Positions 23,282 through 35,713 of a stretch of DNA of 64,000 bases are shown piece by piece. The position numbers and the translations under genes are program-made. Every line of letters starts with the position of its first letter. Positions within the stretch are counted from its first letter, which is position 1. The notes under the pieces were generated by a model that saw nothing but the letters and a program-made list of their open reading frames with translations, did no database searches and was not told where the DNA came from. This DNA is from Chrysoperla carnea. Taxonomy: Eukaryota; Arthropoda; Insecta; Neuroptera; Chrysopidae. The DNA lies in assembly GCF_905475395.1 (NCBI RefSeq), contig NC_058338.1, positions 37,082,935-37,146,934 on the forward strand. Reading direction: 5' to 3'.

Positions 23282-25130
23282 TAGTTAATGTCCAAAAAAT
23301 CTCATCTAAGCTATCGAAACCGTTTTTTAGTCGTTCATGTAATTAAAAATTTAATGTTCAAATTTTTACAAAGTAATATAAACATCTTTTATGAATGGTT
23401 TTGAATCCAAAGAGTTTATATACATAGAGAACGCGAGGGATCTGCTAGCCTGTACGTGGATGCGATATGATGAATAAGAGAGAAGACTGCCAGTGAGCTC
23501 CCCTATGTCGCTCCCGTAGTCATATGTCATAATCATATGATGCATAGAGATTTTGTGTCTGTTATTATATTTGTTTTATACAAAGAGTTTATATACAATT
23601 TTGTATTATTTTTTCTGAAAAATGAAGTGTTTAATATGCAAATTTACATATTCTTCAATACGTGGTCGCAGAGGATCACACTGGTAGTCTTCTATCTCAT
23701 TCATCATATCGTAAGTTTTGGACCCTGGCCTTCTCTAGTTGTAAAAACTCTTTGGTATACTATTAATTATCATAACAGATGACGTCATGATTCATGGCAC
23801 ACAATTCTGAAGTGTTTTAATATCACAATTTTTTTAAGCGAGTATATTTATTGCAAATCACTTTTAAATGGAAATATTTTATTATAGAAATCATATTTTT
23901 GGTCCTTATTATCGATTCGACGTGTTTTTGGTACATCGAAAAATTTACTGGAATTGTCTATTTCCAACCGGCCCAGTGAAATATCAGTTCCCACAGATCA
24001 AGTAACAAATAAAAAATTAAAAAAAAAAAACTTTTGAGCATAAGAGGTACATCACTAAGGTAAAATTTCCCACCTTATTAGATGCTTCTAATTATTCAAT
24101 GCTATCTAAAGAAATAAGATTCATGTCTTTTCATGATTTTGAACACATTAAATATTTATAGGTCTGGAAGGGTAGTCGACATATAAATGCACAAAGACTT
24201 AAAAACGGCGATTTATATTAGATTCTTGGTACTTGTAATCTCAAAATATTTGTATAATTTCGTATCAAAACACACGAAAATCTTGTACATCTTGTACAAT
24301 AAACCGTATAGTATCTCACTTTCAACTAATAAACCACCCCCGTGAATACGTGTAATAAATAAAATACCTACTATACAGTTGAGTTTGTACACTATATGTA
24401 AAATATATCAAATAAAATAATATATTTCTCTCAATAGGGGATTTGTTATTCTTGTATCATTTAATTTCACCAAAAATCTGATGAGAAAAAATATGCATAT
24501 TTTTAGTAAAAATACAATCACCTACCAAAATTGTAACGTTCACGAACACTTTTTTCAATTTTCATTTTTATTGATATTTTTATTTAAGAAATTTTATCAT
24601 TTAAGAAAGATATAAATAAAACCAATTACGCTTTTGGGTAAAGATGGTCTGAAAGCTATAACTACTAGTCCAACCTGATCGCAAATTATTTAAAGACTTT
24701 TTCAATTATATACGTGCACGGTAAGAAATTTTTTGTGGGTATCATCAAGTAAGTATAGGATTGAGCAAAGTTTCGTTTGCAGACAAAAATTATGAGCTTT
24801 TCGATAAGAAATAATAATCTGTATAAAAATAATTCTTTCGAGAATGTGTTGATTACAAATTTGAAAATTTCTGGAATTAGGTGCCAAAATTCAGACATAA
24901 GAAAAAAAAATTCGAATTTTCTACAAAAATAGAAATTTACGCCTCCTCTAAGGTGACCGGTTTTTACGGCTTTATTATATTCCAATCCGTTTTCGAAAAA
25001 AATACCTGAAAACTATTGAAAAAAATAACTTGTATACATACAAACATACCGATAAACAGTAAAGATGGTATCTTTGATATTAAAGCATCTTAAAATGTAA
25101 AGGATTGTTGAAAATCATTGAATTTTTGGG
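22773..25130. other. Gene-free stretch
   Basis: No gene was found. AAAGAGTTTATATACA occurs twice, near 23410 and 23581, bracketing a GC-richer block of about 150 bp (AACGCGAGGGATCTGCTAGC and so on). This looks like a mobile-element fragment. The 81- and 99-codon open frames here have no recognisable content. Confidence 0.4.
23249..23275 (+). repeat. Poly(T) tract of 27
   Basis: An uninterrupted run of T. No tRNA-like or LINE-like sequence is recognised next to it, so it is not assigned to a retroelement tail. Confidence 0.9.
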
Positions 25131-25133
25131 TGA

Positions 25134-25620
25134 ACAAGTGAAAACAAACAATTGACTGAGTTAATTGTTGAAATATCATGTATAGACAGTGTTAATTACG
25201 GAATCATTTGTTTTTTCACTACATGTAAGTAAAGAGAGATAGTCACTCTTAGATAGACATACACACATACATGTCACATACACATGACTGATATTCCCAT
25301 ATAATACTATATAAGGGTAAACGGTGATGTTTACAAAAAAGTGTTTGAAGCAAAAGTTGTTTATTTTTTATAATGAACATTTTTACATTTTAACTTTTGT
25401 TCCATTTCTAACGACCTAACTTTTTACGCCCTTAGCAAGTGAGCACACTGTAAAAATTTCAGCTTGATATCTTTTTTAAATTATCGTGTTATCAGACAGA
25501 TAGACGGACAGACAGACAACCGAAAATGGATTAATTAGGTGATTTAATGAACAACTACACAAACTTGGGAATAAACTTAAATATACCTTGATATATTTCA
25601 TATATCCATGGTATAAAAAG
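25134..25620 (+). repeat. Dispersed repeat family A, copy 2
   Basis: It begins at CAAGTGAAAACAAACAATTG with the palindrome CAATTGACTGAGTTAATTG, then CATGTATAGACAGTGTTAAT, CATGTCACATACACATGAC, the palindromic GTAAACGGTGATGTTTAC, AGCTTGATATCTTTTTT, a GACAGACGGACA run, and the terminal palindrome-like ATACCTTGATATATTTCATA ending CATGGTATAAAAAG. One of the more complete copies. Confidence 0.85.
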
Positions 25621-26139
25621 CATTACCTTTGAGACTAAGCAACCCATATTTCATAAATTTTAACGTTGGACATTCGATAAACATTGCTAAACCCAATGAT
25701 ATTGATTATGCACATAGGTAGGTATCTCAAAAATATATCTTTCATATGGCATATATATGAGATGGGTATTTTATGCAAGTATATTAAAAAAATAAAGCGA
25801 AAAATATTAAACCGGAAATAAATTTATACATCATTTCATCCTATAAGGGTATACAAATTTATTAATTCAAATATCAATTTCATACGAAAGCTAATTAAAT
25901 TTGTAAAAATAATAATAATATGAAATATTATGTCTTAAATATTATGTTACAATAAACAGAGTTGGATTTGGGTGAATTTTTGCAAAACTTTGCAGGCCAT
26001 TAATCGAAACAAAAACAATCCTATCTCTCAAGTTGGACCAAATTATTTTATACATAATTCGTAAAATTTCATTATGATCGGTTAAGCAATTCGGAGCTCA
26101 TTGCGGATAAACATTGTTACACGGAATTTTTATATACAA

Positions 26140-26300
26140 GATGGGCTATTTAAATTTGTACACCCAAATATCTCGTTTTGTAGTTAACCAATCAAAAAAT
26201 AACTTTAACAAAAATTGCAGAGTTTGATGGGGGACATCATGTTCTGACATCAGATTGAACCTAGTTTTTCGGGTTTCTTTATTAGTAAATTTAGATCCTA
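26140..26300 (+). repeat. Dispersed repeat family G, copy 1
   Basis: It starts near ATACAAGATGGGCTATTTAA and contains TAGTTAACCAATCAAAAAAT and CATCATGTTCTGACATCAGA. The same blocks recur at 50636-50730. The CAAGRTGGGCTATTTAA edge resembles a mariner-type terminus, but no matching opposite end was found. Confidence 0.6.
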
Positions 26301-27164
26301 AACGGTAAAAGATAGAATAACACTTTAAAATATGCCATTATTGCATTTAACCGAAAGAAAATACGCTTAAAGTTTATCACACAGAAGAATGGGCAAATCT
26401 AGTTAGAGCAACTTTTAGGTAGAACCTTAACTTAAAGGGTAGAAGAAAACAAAAAAAATTGTTTTGAAGCGTTTCAGTAGATTTTCATCTTTACAGGATA
26501 TATAAACAATTGACTAAATTAGATGAATTATCTCTTATATAGCTTCATATTTCCTTCAATTTTTTGAAAAATAAAAGTAGGTTACCAATCATTATCTTAT
26601 TGACCAAGGATGAATTTTGCGAGAAAAAAATATTTATTGGAAAAATGCCAGCTGCTTATACTATGCGTTCCTTTTACTGGATATTGATTGATGGACCACT
26701 AAAAATCGGGTTAAAAGTCAGGGTCAGTGGTTTAGTGAACTAACCATAGGATAGATACCTATATAACGAATTTTATATTTGTAAATTAGACGAGGATCTA
26801 TTTTAAATTTTAACTTAAAATGAAATTTTACTGACTTATCTAAAGAAAATGTAAAAAAGCAGTTGGGTCACAGGGCGGTCTTAGCAAATTTAAAGGATAA
26901 TGCGAGATTATGTTATCCCAAAATTCATTAGTCTCTCGGTAGATCGTTCGAGCATAGATTTTGAACAATGAAATAACTAAATAGTTTTTCAATTTAACTG
27001 ATAATATTTCACAATTGGGTAATTCGCTTCATTTTCAACGCCTTACGACGACAGCATTTGATATGAGGGTACCTTCTAGGGTGAACACTGGTAGATCTTT
27101 AAAATGTTTTGACGATCAGACAAAATCTGAAAATTTTGAAGTACATACCTAATCAAAAACAACA

Positions 27165-27435
27165 ACTCTAGTTGCTCACTTGGTTAAGGCGTAACCAATT
27201 CGGATCGCTGTATACCTAGGGTAGCGGGTTCGATTCCCGTCGTCACAATAAAAATTAATTTAATTAATAGTTGTGATGGGCTGGTGTAGTGCATGATATA
27301 TGCATAAAGGAGATGCACAAGGCCTCTGAAAATAATTGAAGAGCTGATAAAATTTTCAGCGGAAGTGGTAAAACCTAATCCAAGGGCGTCCTTCGAGGAC
27401 AGCCAATAAAACCTAACCAAATCAAAAAAAAAACC
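27165..27435 (+). mobile_element. tRNA-derived SINE
   Basis: The head has a pol III A box TGGTTAAGGCG (27181-27191) and a perfect B box GGTTCGATTCC (27227-27237), with the B-box stem arms CGGG/CCCG. The acceptor and anticodon arms do not close as a functional tRNA. A unique body of about 170 bp follows, ending ACCTAACCAAATC and a run of A. Head, body and A tail are the order expected of a SINE mobilised by a LINE partner. A related head occurs on the - strand at 48605-48680. Reading the body backwards gives a chance open frame at 27420-27184 that should not be annotated as a gene. Confidence 0.8.
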
Positions 27436-28087
27436 ACAGCGTTTTCATGAAAATAAATAACTTAGCTTAGGTTGTCAGTACGTTTTTACTCATACAGCAT
27501 CCCATTGCATCAGTCAATAAATTTTTGAATTCATGGAACAAAAAATATCGACCTTTAAACGAGGGCTTAAAATTTCTCATTACATAAAACTTTGTTTTTA
27601 CAATTTAACCCAAAGGTAAGATGCAAAATAAATACACCTTACCTTACTTCATTGCCATTAGTTTAGCTGAAGACTATAGAGTAAAACGCATTTAAAATGA
27701 CATCATTATGGCTGTCATAAGAATATAATTGGTATCATCTGGGATATCATAAAATATTTTTACTGTTCACTGAGTAAATATATTCGTTGAAGTAGAATAA
27801 CTAGTTAGAAACCCTTAAATATTTCACATATGATACACCTATATCATCTACCTATACTAACCTATGTATATTAAATGATATTGTTCATCATCATCATATA
27901 CGTTTAGTTCATACGACACACATACACATATCTTACGTTACCTTACCTTTAATTTATAATTGTAATAAGAAATTCAGAGGGTTTCCTATCTAAATGTTCA
28001 TCAAATTATACATTTTTTTTAAACTGAAATAAGTTAACGGTATTACGGAATCATATACTATTTATTAGGTTAGTGACAATAAATAAA

Positions 28088-28280
28088 ATAAAGTTCGAAA
28101 ACTAACCCGAAAAGTCGTCGGGGGACCTCTTTTTGGTCCTATGGTAAACTTTTTGATCTTAGAGATCACCCAACTGTAATGACGATTTTACTTATCATAA
28201 AAATTTCAGATGAAAATATTTTCTTGTTATCATACTTTTTAGAGCTCGGTTTTGTCGGGATTTTAGTTTTCGAACTTTAT
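28088..28280. mobile_element. 193-bp foldback MITE with 18-bp perfect terminal inverted repeats
   Basis: ATAAAGTTCGAAAACTAA at 28088-28105 is perfectly repeated in inverse at 28263-28280. Pairing continues imperfectly inward, where CCCGA and CCGA blocks occur on both arms. There is no coding content. The family is unknown. Confidence 0.75.
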
Positions 28281-31253
28281 ATTATTTAAATCACTTTAGT
28301 GTTTTAATTGCCCACATAGCCAATGGGCGATCAAGACGTTTCTAACGATACCTCATTTGTTTAATTATGATAAGTAGTTTAGAAGCTAAGTCAGAACAGA
28401 TGAACATACATACATTGAGAAGAATGAATTGAGAAGGGCGCGCGAAGCGTGCTAAATATATGCCTGTCTATGCAAAAGAGCGGCTCCTTACATGAAAATA
28501 AGTATAAATAAAAGATTTGTAAGATAAAAAGTTATATGTTAAGATCTACTCAATAAATTGAACCCGCTAGCTCTATTCGAAATGACGTTATGAGTTATAC
28601 ATTGCTGCGACTTTTAAAGTGCAGCATTCGAAACTGAGAATTCGCTAGAGGAAATACTAAGAAAACGACACTTTTGACCGTTTTACTAGTGGTTTAAGTT
28701 CACTAATTGACTTCATGATAAGATACAGAAAAATATCTTTAAATCTATTTACGACGCAATATTTGATATTTACTTCAGTGGATATAGATTTTTTTCGTGA
28801 ATATATTGTTTAGGATATTCACATGTGGAAGTAAGTTTGGTGAGTGGTGCGATATGCTCGAGTGAATTTGCTAGCACGAGCCATACACATATATACACAC
28901 ACCACATGTGTACTTGCTTACATGGCATAAGTAAGCTTAGACATAAGACAACAACGTTAAGGAAATACTGGGTAATTTAAAATATTTAAATCATTCCATG
29001 AACACCTGCTCGAAAAAACAAACAAACTGGGGCTTAAACTAATAATTAAATTTTGATTTGGATCCAATTTCCTAGAATTTTTGTATGTTATAAGTACACA
29101 TTTCGAGTACTATGTAGTTTAATTTTGATCAAAATGCTGTATGTTTTTCACTCCGATTATTTCCAAAGTATGTTTTCTTAAAAATAACTATTTTTCTCCT
29201 AATTAGCCTGTGGAAAAACCAGACGCAATTCTGTTGACGTCGTTTCGTTGTTATGAAAAGAAATTAGTTGATGTTTTCCGAAATTTCTATAACATTTTAA
29301 AGATTTTTTACATTGCCAATCATTAGTATATAGAAAGGAAGTATAGGACAAGAATGTCGAACTATCGTCTAAATCATTTATCAGTTTTTTCCAAAATTAC
29401 GATGAACAAATAAAGGAATTTGCAGCACAAAAATGCAAAAAGCCGGACATAATAGCCGGAGAGCTGAGTGTCTTTTTTGAGTACATATTTGAGGCAGATT
29501 GAAAATATTAATGTTGATAACTTGCAAATGTGTGGATGGTGAAATCGACAACCTGGTTGGAAGATTGGGGGCGTTAGTCAGTTAAGAGGTACTTTGAAAC
29601 TTACAACATTTTAAAGTCTTATATTCAATTATACGAATTATCATTGCCATTATCATGATTTGGTGAGGGATTACATAGCCTGGCAGGTGATTTAAAGGTA
29701 TATTTTTTTTGCGCGAGAAACGTCCTTGTCAATTTATTTTGCAACAATGTCGTACAGTTGCTGTTTGTATAAGCATACAAACACTAAGTCATATTATATG
29801 TATAAATAAATTATTTTATTGTCTTCTTTTTTTCCTATAAAGGTAACTTAGGTCACTACAGAAAAAATAGAACAAAATTTTTGGACAAAATGGCAAATAA
29901 TTGAGTAATTAGACAGGTCCGTAAGTAGTATTAGCCCAAGAAGACACAAATACAAAATCCACCATTATTGTCTCGAAAAATGACGTGATTAAGTATCCAA
30001 TAAGAGCATGAACTTGGTTATAATTTTCAGTTAAAATTGCAAAATAAATGCTGTCGTATTTCTAAATAAATCACCCTATCTTATATAAAATATTTAACAT
30101 CAAACAGCACGTATTTGATGCATTAACGGTAACCATATGACACAAAAAGGGGTTGCTTTTTGTTGTGTTTGATATTATATGAGTAAGTGTATAAAATTGT
30201 ACTACTATGGAATAGAATAGTTGAGTTGAGTTGCTACTTTCAAACAACTCATTATCACCGCAACGTTATTTTACCTTTCTTCTAACCTATTACATAAACT
30301 CAAACACATATATACAACGCACTATCAACCTACGCACCTGTCCCTTACTCATATTTGTGTATGTACCCTGTATTATATTTGTAAATATTTAAGTTTACAA
30401 AATATAAACTTTACAATATTATGGATATTATTCATAATTTATTAATATCAATTACCTGTTTCAAATATCATCTTGATTCAAGATAAAATTCTTCGATAAA
30501 AGTCTATTTTATTTGAATTTACTAACTATTAACAATTAGCAAGAAAATACTTTTATGAGAATATTTTGGTATTACGGTTTCCAATTTTGATGATTGATAT
30601 TTACTTCCTTATATCTTTATCCATGATTTACCTCTCATTTTAAAGTTTATCGTGCTGGTTAATGAACAAAAATATACTCACAGTCTAAAAATGTAGCGCT
30701 TATGAAAAAATAGGCTAGAGAAATCATATTAAGATTTGATTTTATTCAGTATGTGATTTGTATATAATATCTGTAATAAAATTGCCTATAAATAAAAAGG
30801 AAGTAAATTACTGTTGATATTTATCCCTTATAAATTACTTCTCTAGCCTGTCTTAGCCGTATTTAATAATTCGTAAACGTATTTAATCATTTTTTATCTA
30901 GTTTATATTAAGCAAAAAAAATTTTTGTTAGTTTTAGAATACAGAATTTAATTTTTGTTTTTCAAATGAACCATTATATTCTTTTTACAGATTTTAAGAG
31001 TGCTTGAGCTCCTAAACAACAACAAAAATCCCTTTTGATTTTGGCAAAATCCCTTTTTTTTTTTTTGCAAAATCCCTTATTTTTTCGAAAGTAAAAGCAA
31101 TTTTAATGTGAAAATAAATAGTCAAAATAACTCAGTTTAGTCAATATAAGAGAACTGGAAGAAGTAAGATATAAGGTCTCAACATTTTATCTACCTCTGG
31201 GACAGAGACTGAAATATTGACGGGTCAAAATTGCTTTTAAACTTTTAAAGTAG

Positions 31254-31868
31254 TACGAGCACCAAGGCAATTTTAGATTAAGGTTTGTAATTATTTCTAC
31301 CTTATTTTCAACTTTGATGATGAATTTTGTTATAGTTTCATGCATGTAGATGAAATATAAGAATAAAAATTTGTCTTGATTTTCGAAATAGCAAAAGCTA
31401 AATAACTAAATAAAATTTTCAATTTTCAATATTTTGAAATATGCTCCAGATATCGAAAAGTTCTATTCTTTCTTTTCGTCTTATATTGTCAAGTTATAAC
31501 ATAACTCACCATCAAAAATGGAAAAAACATTTTTTCAATTTGTGTCCCCACTACCATGATCATACATCCTTAATTAGAGGGGTACGGGTTTTTTTTCTTC
31601 AATAATTTATTAAGGTTTTAGCTTTAATTCAAATAGTTTTTTTTATTTCCATATTTTTTGGAGAAATCTATGAAAGCATGTCATCCATCTATCGTTTTCC
31701 CATAAGACCAATGTTAAATATCCCTACTTTTAAGTCATTTATTTTTATAAATAATCGGGTACCCTTCCTCCCACTCCTACAAGTTTTCAAAATTGATTAA
31801 GACTTGGTCCAACTTCATATACAAAAAAAACCCAGCTATTTATTTAAAATGGCCTTGGTGCTCGTACA
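31254..31868. mobile_element. TIR element with GTACGAGCACCAAGGC ends
   Basis: GTACGAGCACCAAGGCAATT at the left (from 31254) is mirrored at the right, where the inward reading of 31868-31846 is GTACGAGCACCAAGGCCATT. The right end is followed by ATTCTTAA; other copies (40226, 49438, 31572) show TTAAGGATGTA at the outer edge, suggesting TTAA target sites. About 615 bp with no transposase. Internally, near 31550-31575, is another inverse end, ATCATACATCCTTAA, so a related element may be nested. Confidence 0.7.
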
Positions 31869-32412
31869 TTCTTAATTTCCAATTTAGTGGCGATTGATAT
31901 AGTAGATTCAATTTCATTATGCTGACATAAGTAGCCCATTTCTGATATACGTGCTTAAATAATAATTAAAAATTCCTCTCTTTTAGTGATACTTACAGAT
32001 TTACAAAGAAAAAGATAATTGAAAGAATTTTTTATAAAAAAAAAAAAAAAAAATTGTTCACTAGGTGAATTCCTACTAATATATAAAATACGGAACAATA
32101 TATCCATATAACATACACTTGTAACAATTCCGTACAATACAACAGTAAGAGTAGTTGTTGTTATATTGTTAAAATATAGGAAAAATTATTTAGAATACAT
32201 ACAAAAATACATATATTATTGGAGGCACAAACAGCGAACAGGTAATATATTATATGTATTGTATAGTAATACTATATAACATATAGTACAACTACAGTAG
32301 ATAGATATACATAATACATACATACGTATATTCCTGATTTGCGCTTGGGTACGAGTCGGCGCAATACGAATAAGCTTGCCTATACGATTCCCCTCTAACA
32401 ATGTTATATTAT

Positions 32413-32535
32413 AATGGCTACCGGCTAACAGAGCCGTGTCGTGTCGAGGATCATGGCCGCGTCCGTCCGTCTGCGGTGCTGTGCGACGGTAGCCTGACAG
32501 GGCGGCCAGTCTAATGCCGACGTCGCTAAATGTTA
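32413..32535 (+). promoter_or_regulatory. CpG-rich island, possible promoter region
   Basis: In an otherwise strongly AT-rich window this ~120-bp patch (GGCTACCGGC, GTGTCGTGTCGAGG, GGCCGCGTCCGTCCGTC, GTGCGACGG, GACGTCGC) is crowded with CpG. It lies 0.7 kb upstream of the signal-peptide exon at 33259-33397. This position fits a promoter or 5' UTR exon of that gene. No TATA box or strong initiator is evident. It could alternatively be a recent insertion of foreign or mobile DNA. Confidence 0.45.
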
Positions 32536-33258
32536 GACGCTTTTACAATACTACAAAAACATTTCACATAACGTATACATACACTCATCATCACAGTAAC
32601 ATAGTACACCAACAAAACACTTCAAAAAAAGAGATACACTTTACTATATTATACATACATATTACACTATACCTACTTATACAGTATACATACTAACTCA
32701 CTCATCAACTGGACTGATTATTATTATTCTATTTTTTATTTTATTCTTATAATTTTGACGGCACTAAAAAAAAAAACTTAATAAAATAAATTAGCAAAAG
32801 TGTTTTTTAATTCAGAAAGAAATTTGGTGTTAATTTTATTTTTTTCGATTTTATATTATTTAAAAAGTTGAACGTGTTTGAAAAAAAAAGTGAATAAATA
32901 TGACAATTTTAACAATTTAGTGAATTATTTATTATTTTTTTTATACGATTTTTGTGTTTGTTGGGGGGTCTAATTTTTTCTATGATTTTGATTGGCGTGA
33001 TTTAACTAATTTAAAAAAAAAAAAGAAACCATGCGACTAATTAATCAAAATGTTTCTATTAAGTTTGATAAAAATTTATACTTTCAAATAGCAGTGACAA
33101 CAATTATAGTGTTATCATCCGGCTGATTTCGTTTTTTTTTAAAATCATTTTTCTTGATTTTAAATTATTTTTGATTTTTATTTCGGTTTTTGCGGCATTG
33201 AGGTGGTGGTACGGCGCTGTTGAGTTGCCTGTGGCAAGTGGGGGCCACCACTCATATT

Positions 33259-33397
33259 ATGATTTTGATGGTAACAATGCCCCCACATAATAGGCCGGCC
33301 ACAACATCGGTTACCACAACGACAGGCCATCATCATTCAAATTGTGCCAATATTATGCTGCTGTTTATTATTTTATTCATTATATGGCCAATTTCAG
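33259..33397 (+). CDS. Putative first coding exon of an unidentified secreted or membrane protein (signal peptide)
   Basis: The open frame has ATGs at 33259, 33268, 33277 (context TAACAATG, the best) and 33355. From 33277 it reads MPPHNRPATTSV, TTTTGHHHSNCAN, then the hydrophobic run IMLLFIILFIIWPISG. It stops at CAG followed by the donor GTAATT at 33398, in phase 1. A hydrophobic run ending in small residues followed at once by a phase-1 intron is the usual layout for signal-peptide exons of receptors and Ig-superfamily proteins. The exon is much less AT-rich than its surroundings and lies downstream of the CpG patch. The protein family cannot be named and no later exon is recognisable in the remaining 30 kb, so the downstream intron would be very long. 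The alternative is a chance open frame. Confidence 0.5.
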
Positions 33398-35251
33398 GTA
33401 ATTGAAAATTTTTTAATATTTTTTTAGAGGTTAGTTTTGTGTAGTACATGCTTCTTTTTTTTTAATGATTTATTTCGCCTGTTTCCCATTTTATCACCCC
33501 TTAACTGTACATAAAAATGTAATTATCGAATTATTATTTCTAGTTGTAACCAGTTAAAGTTCTTTTTTTTTTAATCTAAACAATTACTCGGAAGTATTGA
33601 TTAAACAAACGGTGTGCTTAATAATATTTGGGAGAAGTTGGTATTATTTAATAATTCAAATTGATTTTTGATTTTAGAAAACTATTTCAAATGTTTTTTT
33701 ACCGGAAAACATGATTTTTTTATTTTAATATTAATAAAATGTTTCATTTTGAAATTTGATTATTTTTTGCGATTTTATTATAAATACAAAATTTAGGAAT
33801 ATGTATTTTTTTTTAAAATTCTTCCAGGTTCAAATATTTTTATGTATTTTTGTAGAATATACACAATTAAAAATTTTTTTTCGAAGCATTCAATAGTTTT
33901 GAAGATGCTTACAATAGTAGATTTGAAAATTTTTAAAAGAAACTTGATTATTCAAAAATATTATGCAAGCACTAAGGTTACGGATAGCTATGTAAAATCA
34001 GGCCAAACATCGAGTATGGTTTGCAATTAGTATGTCAATGATTGATTCAAATTTTTACGAATGCTTTATAGTTCTGTAAATAATTTATATTGCTAAGAAA
34101 TCACTCTTTTATTAAATGCGTGAGATGCTCAACAACCGATATGAGACTTCTTTGATATGAGAGTCCATGCAGCACCTCATAATAAATGTGTTCAATATAT
34201 TTTCTTTTCATTTTCTAAATTTGGACTCGTATTCTATTATAACAGGTATCAATAAGGTATTGTCTTCGAAATTGCACAATTTTTTACAATTTAACCGTCA
34301 AAATTAGAAATTTCTGAGATTTGAGTTACAACTGAAGCTATATTGTATGAGAAAAAAAATTGAGTCGGTCGAATCTGGTAAATATTCATAATCAATAGTT
34401 GGCTTATTTGTAATAAATTTGAAAAACATATTTAAAATAAATAAATATATATTTAAAGTTCTATATAATCTCTCATATTCCAATAAAACTGATGAATCGC
34501 GAAATGTATATTCTCTGATTTATTATTTTTGTCTTTCTGATAGGAACTTAAGTATTTCACCCTGAAAACGATATCTAAAATTTTATAACATAAAATGTTT
34601 TGAGGTTACTAGAATTCAAAAAGAGAGTGTGAGTGCGACCTTTAGACTCCACAAATTCAACTTCCTAGATGATTAAAATACGTTTCTATTGCTGCCTAAC
34701 CCTTCACTATTAATTACTGTATCATAGGAGAGTTTTGTGGCTTAGAGATATTATACTTGTTATTTATACGCATATCCTTTTCTCGTAATGATTTTTGACA
34801 ACCGAAAAGTTGATCAGCTATGCCAACCATTTCTTAGATTTGAGAGCCGACTGCTGGTGCTTTAAAATTCGTTCTTCAGATTTTATCCCCCCCCCCCCAC
34901 ACTTCAATTCCCACGCGTCTTCAGCAATCTTTTCAACACATGTTGGTGTTTCTACGCAACGATTGGCGTAAATCGGAGGTTGTTATTACCTTTCATCCAA
35001 GAGAGATCGTGAACGAAAAAATGTTCCCCAACAAGTGTGCACACACACAGGCGACTTCCATCTAAAAGTGGAATACATTGTCCTGACTGTGAAACGTGAA
35101 ATTATGTTAAAAATTTCGTTTTTTGGATCGATTACAAGAAGTTCGCTCCGTGTATGAGTTTTATTTCAGACACACTACTTTATTAGTAAAATTGTATGGA
35201 TGGACATATAAATCTATGGCTTGTGTATTTGTTTACATTGAAAATTTAATA
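33398..35251 (+). other. Putative start of a long intron, no further exon seen
   Basis: It starts with GTAATT and is AT-rich with many T runs. A run of C is at about 34887-34899. No open frame here looks like a protein domain. Confidence 0.35.
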
Positions 35252-35713
35252 CTATTTTGTTACTCGCTGCGCTCGCAAGGAGGTTGCTCCTTGACCTCCA
35301 GGGCGGACTTCGTCCTTGGCTCCACAGAAAAAAACATTACAAGAAAAAAACAAAAAAAATGCATCTTTCTAGCTTAAAAAGAAGAAAAAAAGTAATTTTA
35401 GGAGGATTTTTCTCAATTTCGAAGGGTTTTGATGTAGGGAATGAAGTATTCTGTTAATGTGACTATATTTCCAGTCGATTGGTGAAAATCCCATTCTTCT
35501 AGCATGTATAGAACAGAAAAACGTATATAAAAAAGTTTTTCCTATTTTCCGGGGGATTGTAATTTTTTCGATTCACGTTTTTCGATTTATCTCATAGGTT
35601 TCAAGCAATTCCGCATAGAAAGCTAAAAAGCGCATCTTTCTAGCATGTTTAGAATTTGTTTACTTTAATCAGTCAGTCAGTCAGCTTCACTTTTGGCTAT
35701 ATAGTATTATAGA
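35252..35713 (-). mobile_element. Helitron-like non-autonomous element
   Basis: Read on the - strand it starts TCTATAATACTATATAGCC, preceded by A. A short GACT microsatellite follows (CTGACTGACTGACTGATT). Near the 3' end are GC-rich hairpins: GGACGAAGTCC, AAGGAGCAACCTCCTT and GCGAGCGCAGCGAGTAAC. It ends in ...ATAG followed by T. A 5' TC, a 3' hairpin near a CTRR-like end, insertion between A and T and the absence of inverted repeats are Helitron features. The final CTRR is degenerate (ATAG). Confidence 0.6.

Larger units (their letters stand above)
25621..31250. other. Gene-free region around the SINE and MITE
   Basis: Apart from the family G repeat, the SINE and the foldback element listed separately, no gene is seen. 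A GGGCGCGCGAAGCGTGC string near 28436 in an otherwise AT-rich setting is likely another mobile-element edge. Short open frames below 80 codons show no known protein. Confidence 0.4.

Noticed and set aside
27181-27242. Functional tRNA gene at the SINE head
   Set aside because: The A and B boxes are good but the acceptor stem and anticodon arm do not pair, and a SINE body with an A tail follows.
27184-27420. 78-codon - strand frame ending TTGIEPATLGIQRSELVTP
   Set aside because: It is the reverse of a tRNA-derived SINE; its end is simply the inverted B-box region, a common false protein in insect annotations.
35123-35457. + strand frames of 84 and 66 codons
   Set aside because: They overlap the 3' hairpin region of a Helitron-like element; the apparent LRSQGG-type peptide comes from the hairpin sequence.
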